From the NCBI RefSeq assembly GCF_030272615.1, contig NC_081405.1:25686272-25750271 (forward strand): a stretch of DNA of 64,000 nt. Reading direction: 5' to 3'. The position numbers and the translations under genes are program-made. Of the stretch, positions 58,405-64,000 are shown one piece after another (the stretch's first letter is position 1; every line of letters begins with the position of its first letter). The DNA is from Cryptomeria japonica (lineage: Eukaryota; Streptophyta; Pinopsida; Cupressales; Cupressaceae). Under the pieces are notes generated by a model. That model ran no database searches. It was not told where the DNA came from and saw only the letters and a list, made by a program, of their open reading frames with translations.

Positions 58405-59856
58405 TCAATCAAGAAGACCAACAGAAACTGATGAAGAAATTAGCTTCTCCTGTGGAACTGCCTTCGTGAACATATCAACAGGATTCTCACTTGTGTGAAT
58501 CTTCTCAAGATGTAACTGACCCTCCTCCAAAACAGTCCGGATGAAGTGGTACCTGAGTTGAATGTGCTTTGTCCTTGAATGAAAAGTAGAGTTCTTCACA
58601 AGATGAATGGCGCTCTGGCTATTAGTATACAATGGGTGATCCTCCTGTGTCTGACCTAATTCCTCCAAAAAATATTGTAACCAAATCATCTCCTTGTTGG
58701 CTTTTGTAGTAGCAACATATTCAGCTTCAATGGTTGAAAGTGCAACAACCTTTTGTAGCCTAGAAATCCAACTGACTGCAGTTCCCCCTATAGTAAAAAT
58801 ATACCCTATAGTACTCCTCCATGAATCAATATCACTTGCCAGATCAGAGTCAATAAATCCACTCAGAGCAGCATTAGATCCTTTGAAACATAATGCCTTC
58901 GTAGTGGTTCCTTTCAAATACCGAAGGATCCATTTCATAACATTCCAATGTTCCATACCTAGATTACTCATAAACCTGCTCACAACTCCCACTGCATGTG
59001 CAATATCTGGCCTTGTGAATACCATTGCATACATCAAACTACCAACAACTAATGAATACGGGATGTTAGACATTTTATTAACCTCTTCTTGTGCCTTTGG
59101 GCACATCTCCTTAGTCAATTTGAAATGACTAGCCAAAGGTGTACTAACTGCTTTTGCATCCTGCATGTTAAATCTTTTCAACACCTTCTTTATATATTCA
59201 CTTTGGGACAAATTCAAGGTTCTATTTTTCCTATCTTGTGTAATCCTCCTACTGAGAATTTGCTTAGCTGCACCCAAATCCTTCATAGCAAATGACCTGG
59301 CTAATTTCTGTTTAAGATCATTTATATGTTGCATGTTAGACCTAGCAACAAGCATGTCATCAACATAAAGCAATAGGATAATATAACTGCCATTATCCAA
59401 TATTTTAAAATATACACAATGATCAGAATGACATCTATGATAACCGTGTTCAGCCACGAAACTATCAAATTTTAAATACCATTGTTGGGGTGCTTGCTTT
59501 CGGCCATACAAACTTTTCTTCAACCTGCACACCAAGTTCTCCTTACCTTTGACCTCATATCCCTGTGGTTGCAACATGTAAATTTCCTCCTCCAAATCTC
59601 CATGGAGAAAAGCTGTTTTGACATCTAATTATTCGAGATGTAAATCATCTGCAGCCACAAGACTAAGTACAATTCTAATTGAAGTCATTTTTACAACTGG
59701 AGAAAATATTTCATCATAATCTATACCCTTTTTCTGTGCAAAACCTTTTACCACAAGTCTGGCCTTATATCTTTTCTGACCTCCTTCCTCCTCCTTTAGC
59801 CTATAAACCCATTTGTTAGGCAAAGCTCTTTTTTCTATAGGTAAAGGGACTAAGTC
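58405..59856 (-). pseudogene. Reverse transcriptase and RNase H of element F
   Basis: The 396-codon frame 59,595-58,405 has LKKSLYGRKQAPQQWYLKF, the intact catalytic box YVDDML, MKDLGAAKQILS, DIAHAVGVVSRFM, and RNase H motifs STIEAEYVA and TKHIQLRYHFIR. The N-terminal part is in 59,856-59,629 (ALPNKWVYRLKEE, RYKARLVVKGFAQKKGIDYDE). One stop near 59,628 separates them. The segment upstream of LVPLPIEKRALP is displaced to 60,955 by the DNA transposon. Confidence 0.92.
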
Positions 59857-60950
59857 GGGTGAACTCACAATAATGGTTCCCACTTTTTTGCCACTTTTGA
59901 CACTGAGATGAACAATTTTAAAATAATCTTCAACTTCCGACAACTATAACTTTTAAACTATTAAGAATTTGAAGATGATGTAAATTAGTGATTTGTATAA
60001 TTTTGTCTCTAGATTCTATATATATTTTTTTCAAATTTTTTTGAAGGATTTTTTTTTAATTTTTCCATCTCCCTCGAAAAGTAGTTTTTTACAACAAACT
60101 ACATTTTTTAAGAGTGATGTGCCTCCCGAAATGCATAACTTTTTTTCTATAAATTATAAAAACTCAATTCTTTTGAATTTTGGTTTGTAACATCAATATC
60201 CAAGGCTTGCAATTGGTTTGATAGTGATATGCTTAATATTTTTCATTTTATTAAGTTTTGAAGTCTGACTAGTTATAATTCAGACATAGGTTTATGTTTG
60301 AAAACATAACTTATTTTATATATATCGAAATTCAATTTTATTTTATTTTGTTAGAAAGAAGACATCAATACCCAGGGCTTAGATATTTTTCAGATTTTTT
60401 TTGAATTAGTTTCCTATTTTTCCCAATGCGTTGAACAGAGAAGTTCATGTTCGGTGGAAAACCTATATTTGGTAAAATTAAAAAAACAAGCTCATAATAA
60501 ACTCAATATGTAAAAAAATTATATTCATTGGAAAGCTTGCTTCGAGGACTATAATACTACATTTTGGGTTGTCAAGATTATTCCATTTGAGCCTTCAACT
60601 AGAGGTTTCAAGGCCAAAAATCTGCAAAAAAATGTAGAAATCTTCAGAGAAGTGTTAAAAAAGGGGTTCGAACGAAGGGGGGTTTGAGCGAACCCCCCTT
60701 TTTTAGGGGGGTTCGAATGAAGGGGGGTTCAATTGAACCCCCACGCTATAATTGAAAAAAGACATAAATGGGCATTAAAGGTGCTTCACTCGAAAGATGG
60801 AGTTCGAGCGAAGTGGGGTCTTCGCTCGAACCCCAAAGGGTATTCCGTTCGAACACCCCCACTTTGCTCGAATCCCCCGCAAACAAAATTTTCCACTTTC
60901 ACCAATTTCCTTCGTTGGAAAAAGTGGGTACCAGCTTTGTGAGTTCACCC
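59857..60950. mobile_element. Terminal-inverted-repeat DNA transposon in element F
   Basis: Both ends begin GGGTGAACTCACAA read inward and agree over about 32 bases with four mismatches (59,857-59,888 and 60,919-60,950). AGTC flanks both sides (59,853-59,856 and 60,951-60,954), so the target duplication is 4 bp. Removing it restores the copia codons of KTWD followed by LVPLP. No transposase frame is present, so it is non-autonomous. 60,660-60,890 holds many copies of a TTCGAACGAA-like motif. I cannot assign the superfamily; 4-bp duplications are reported for Sola elements. Confidence 0.9.
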
Positions 60951-60954
60951 AGTC

Positions 60955-61250
60955 CCAAGTCTTATTTTTCATCAAGGAATCCATCTCCTCTTTCATGCCT
61001 AGCTCCCATTGTTGTTTGACATCCACCTGCATTGCTTCTTCATATTCTTCGGGTTCACCAGAATCAGTTAATAAAATAGAATACAAAGAAGGAGAAAATC
61101 TTTCAGGGGGTCTACTTGACCTTGTAGAACGTCTAACACTTGCAGGAGTTTGTGGGACAATCTGTTGTTGCTGAGCATTGGGTACCTGTGGCATTTCATT
61201 TTCAGGATTCTCATCCAACACCACATATTCTTGTTTGTCCTGTTCTCATT
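60955..61250 (-). pseudogene. Integrase-RT linker of element F
   Basis: Codons from 61,224 read VPNAQQQQIVPQTPASVRRS, then RPPERFSPSLYSILLTDSGE and MKEEMDSLMKNKTWDW, the usual Ser/Pro-rich linker and the start of reverse transcriptase, up to the edge of the DNA transposon. The frame then reads through into the transposon end. Confidence 0.85.
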
Positions 61251-62442
61251 GAATATAACATCTCTACGTCTAATTATTTTCTTATTTTCAAAATCTCATA
61301 ACCGATAGCCATATTCATCTATCTCATATCCAATGAAGGTACATTTCCAAGATTTAGCATCAAGCTTGGTTATGTTTTCTTTATCAACATGGACAAAGGC
61401 TTCACAACCAAAGGTTTTCAAAAAAGAATAATTTACCTTTTTACCAGTCCATGCCTCCTCTGGAATACCACCATCCAAAGGGGTTGAAGGTCCTCTATTT
61501 ATCAAATAGACAGCAGTATGTACAACATCTGCCCAAAAATATAAGGGCAATCCAACATGTAATCTCTTGCTCCTCGAGCATTCCATGATAGTCCTATTCA
61601 TTCTCTCTGATACACCACTTTCCTGTGGAGTTCCTAGAACTGTCTTTTGCTTTCGAATCCCATTTAAGGAGCAATAATCTTCAAATGCTTTGCTGCAATA
61701 CTCACCTCCATTATCCGATCTGAGACACTTCAACCTTTTTCCTGTCTCATTCTCAACCAAAGCTTTCCATTTCTTAAAAGTTTCAAAAACATCTAATTTT
61801 TGTTTTAGGAAATATACCCATGTTTTTTTGGGTGATTCATCAATAAAAATAACATAATAACAAGAGCCATCAAGAGATGATACCTGAGCTGGTCCCCATA
61901 CATCTTAATGTACAAGCTCTAATTTCTCACTCTTTTTCTCTTTCCCAACCTTGAGAAATCTGACTCTTTTTTGTTTGCCATAAACATAGTTTTCACAGAA
62001 CTCTAAATCAATCTTCTTTAGTCCTGGCAATAGATTTTTGGAGTGAAGGATTTTCATCCCTTTGTCACTCATGTGCCCAAGCCTATGGTGCCACATTATC
62101 AAATCTATTCTTGCAACATCTATTGTTGTCATCCCTGTAGTAACTTTATTTGTAGCAGCTAAGGTAGAGTAAGTGTTACCACTACATAGATATAATGTGC
62201 CTACCTTCACACCTTTAGCTACTACTAATGATCCTTTAGTGACCTTCCAGATATTGTCTGAGAAGGTAACTATGCAACCTTCACTAGCTAGTTGCCCTGC
62301 ATAAATTAATTTTTTTCTAAAATTAGGAACATGTCTTACCTCCTACAGAAACCAGTCATTTCTATTCTGGAACTTGATCTTTATCTTTCCTTTTCCAACA
62401 ATTTGACAGGGCTCATCGTCACCCAAATATACCTGTCCAAAA
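61251..62442 (-). pseudogene. Integrase of element F
   Basis: The zinc-binding part at 62,110-61,960 has WHHRLGHMSDKG and CENYVYGKQ, where Tyr replaces the second Cys of the CxxC pair. The core has LRSDNGGEY at about 61,720 and PQESGVSERMNRT at about 61,620 with the catalytic Glu; the first Asp region (HXDVWGPAQ) is at 61,905 beside a stop. The C-terminal part to 61,296 shows FLKTFGCEAFVHV and KCTFIGY. Confidence 0.9.
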
Positions 62443-62640
62443 TCACCTTGAACATAATCTAGAAAAATATTTTCTATGGGGTGTAGCATGAAATGAAGCC
62501 CCATAATCTATTACCCAAGAATCATTAACATTATCCAAACATAAGATTAAAGCATCTTGTAAAGTATTACTTGCAATATTAGCTTCCTTACTATCATTTC
62601 TATTTTTATCTTTTTTTTTTTTTTTTGAGACCAACAATCT
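62443..62640 (-). pseudogene. Protease of element F
   Basis: The active-site region reads DSWVIDYGASFHATPHRKYF, with DYG where copia proteases have DSG. It is separated from gag by a frameshift at a run of about 18 T/A bases near 62,610-62,628. Confidence 0.8.
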
Positions 62641-63398
62641 TTCTTTAGATGACCAGGCTTTCCACAGTACCAGCAATCTTTCTTTCCTCTAGATTGAGAG
62701 CGTCCTTTCTTTGACTTCCCTCGTGACTTCTCATTCCCAGGGCCTTTTTCTCTTTCCTTTGGTCTTCCTCTGTTCTCCACATTCAAAACACTACCCGATG
62801 ATGTTGGAGTCTCACCTGTGCTTTTCCTTCGCATTTCCTCACTTAGGATAACACCAACAATATCATCAAATACCAAAGTATTTTTACCAGAGACAGAGTT
62901 ACTTATAGCCATAACCAAGCTATTCCAGCTTTTTGGCAAAGAACATAAAATCAAGAGAGCCCTAACCTCTTCTGCAAAGGTAATTTTTATCGAAGACAAT
63001 TGACTGGTAATTGTATTAAATTAATTTAAGTGCTCCACTACAGATCTTCCCTCACTCATTTTCAAATTAAACAAATGCTTCATAAGAAATACCTTATTCG
63101 AAGCCGAGGGTTTCTCATACAACTTAGCCAATGTCACTATCAAATCTACAGTCATTTTTGCTTCTGTAATATTGAATGCTACAGATGGTGCAAGGCACAA
63201 TCGAATGGATCCTAGTGCCTTTCTATCTAAAATGTCCCACTCTTCATTTGACATTGTGGTCGCTTTCTTTGCCTTTCTTTCCAATGGCCACCACAAATCC
63301 TTTTGATACAGGTAATCCTCCATCTGCATTTTCCATAACTGATAGTTCTGGCTGTTAAACTTTTTGACCTTGAATTTGGAATCCTCCATTGCTCCCAC
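62641..63398 (-). pseudogene. Gag of element F
   Basis: Starts MGAMEDSKFKVKKFNSQNYQ at 63,398 and shows the copia gag pattern NYQLWKMQMEDYL, VEHLN (then a stop at 63,021), [18 protein letters not shown] and a complete knuckle [14 protein letters not shown], preceded by a Lys/Arg/Gly-rich tract. Confidence 0.92.
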
Positions 63399-63431
63399 TC
63401 AAATCTGAAAGTCCTACCAATTTACAGAAAA

Positions 63432-63447
63432 CCTTGATCTAATACCA
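63432..63447 (-). promoter_or_regulatory. Primer binding site of element F
   Basis: On the minus strand TGGTATTAGATCAAGG follows the LTR end by two bases; it is the tRNA-iMet site with changes at two early positions. Confidence 0.75.
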
Positions 63448-63449
63448 AT

Positions 63450-63913
63450 TGTTAGGGTTTTAAGCAGATACAAAGCAAATATGAACTAACAATTATATGC
63501 AGATTTAAATACAAAAGATAAAGAAATAAAATAGGACACAAATAACACAAAGATTTAACGTGGTTCACCTAGAATGGGTTACGTCCACAATACACAACCG
63601 TCCAATCTTTCTTATTATCCAAAAAAAATAGTACAACAACCTTACAATGCCTTAAGCATCCCAACCACTTATAACATGCATTTTTAGGGCAAAAACAAAG
63701 TCGGCCTTTTTCAGGGTTTTATTACAATGTCGGTTTTCATTAACAAAAAATATCCCAAAATTTTTTTCTCGGGGGCTCCTGCCCTCGAACCCCCACTTTC
63801 CTTAGGGGCTGTCGCCCCCAAACCCTTGCCTGGGCCCCGGCTTAGCCCCGAACCCCGACAAGGATATGTGCTGAGTATATAGTACTTTGCTGATCAGTCA
63901 CCACATTTCAACA
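63450..63913 (-). repeat. 5' LTR of element F
   Basis: 464 bp, TGTTAGGGTTTTAAGC...CATTTCAACA on the plus strand, including the GC-rich block at about 63,768-63,860. Confidence 0.95.
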
Positions 63914-63918
63914 AAAAC

Positions 63919-64000
63919 TTGTAGGTCAAGGAAAAAAGTCCGATCTACACCTTAGGAGTCAAAATTTGCACATTGGACTTTAAAGTTCGATGTGCAGGGG
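63919..64000. other. Flanking sequence right of element F
   Basis: 82 bases follow the AAAAC duplication. No feature is recognised. By the duplication it was contiguous with 57,861 before F inserted. Confidence 0.6.

Larger units (their letters stand above)
57867..63913 (-). mobile_element. Ty1/copia element F
   Basis: 6,047 bp including a DNA transposon of 1,094 bp. The LTRs 57,867-58,307 and 63,450-63,913 are flanked by AAAAC at 57,862-57,866 and 63,914-63,918. Gag, protease, integrase, reverse transcriptase and RNase H are in copia order on the minus strand. Scattered stops and frameshifts inactivate it, but most domains are easily read. The sequence type resembles the Tork group; this assignment is from memory. 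Confidence 0.95.

Noticed and set aside
1-64000. CRISPR arrays, bacterial operons, tRNA or rRNA genes
   Set aside because: No regularly spaced identical repeats with unique spacers, no ribosome-binding-site layout; the only tRNA-like matches are retrotransposon primer sites.

Overview
The window is intergenic DNA of a large plant nuclear genome, built almost entirely of nested and decayed LTR retrotransposons. Reasons: several Ty3/gypsy elements of the plant-only Tat lineage (they carry the second, archaeal-type RNase H), several Ty1/copia elements, a captured plant mobile domain (PMD) gene, plant-type LTR ends and a primer site matching plant tRNA-Trp, an AT-rich background, and no recognisable intact host gene in 64 kb. 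A conifer or another giant-genome seed plant is my best guess; the sequence does not prove it.

Layout. 1-~9.9 kb: an old, stop-ridden Tat element (A, + strand), cut by the window edge, ending in its 3' LTR. ~9.9-11.9 kb: copia scraps split by a 1.15-kb solo LTR. 12.5-13.2 kb: a minus-strand gypsy-type LTR. 13,543-13,900: a solo copia LTR with a perfect 5-bp target duplication. 14,441-18,406: an LTR plus a minus-strand block of unrecognised element-borne coding sequence (B).

18,407-52,213 is a three-deep nest. The outer element is a minus-strand, Sirevirus-like copia (C). Its 3' LTR is split at 19,286/46,674 by a 27.4-kb insertion flanked by CAAAC on both sides. That insertion is element D, a minus-strand Tat-type element with LTRs 19,287-20,067 and 45,901-46,668. 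D keeps gag and protease and the very end of integrase, has lost reverse transcriptase, RNase H and most of integrase, and carries a PMD gene in antisense orientation next to its 3' LTR. The PMD gene is in turn split by element E (21,818-36,419, + strand), a 14.6-kb Tat element with equal-length 1,287-bp LTRs and all coding domains recognisable but broken by about 16 stops and one frameshift. Rough hand counts of LTR divergence (C about 8%, D about 4%, E about 2%) agree with the nesting order.

52.2-57.9 kb holds a gag fragment with several zinc knuckles, an LTR-like segment and a second minus-strand block of unrecognised, coiled-coil-bearing coding sequence. 57,867-63,913 is a nearly complete minus-strand copia element (F) with AAAAC duplications; its reverse transcriptase region is interrupted by a 1,094-bp terminal-inverted-repeat DNA transposon with 4-bp duplications.

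How the parts relate: E-like full elements supply the kinds of protein that D lacks, so D looks like a non-autonomous partner of a Tat element that mobilised a PMD gene. D and E share PPT/LTR junctions, a conserved leader with an 8-bp stem, and a duplicated motif after integrase. The least explained signals are an array of short hairpins with covarying stems just upstream of the PMD frame, and a GCGYCTGTG-like motif repeated in the leaders of D, of E and of the PMD gene, always in the orientation of the downstream frame.
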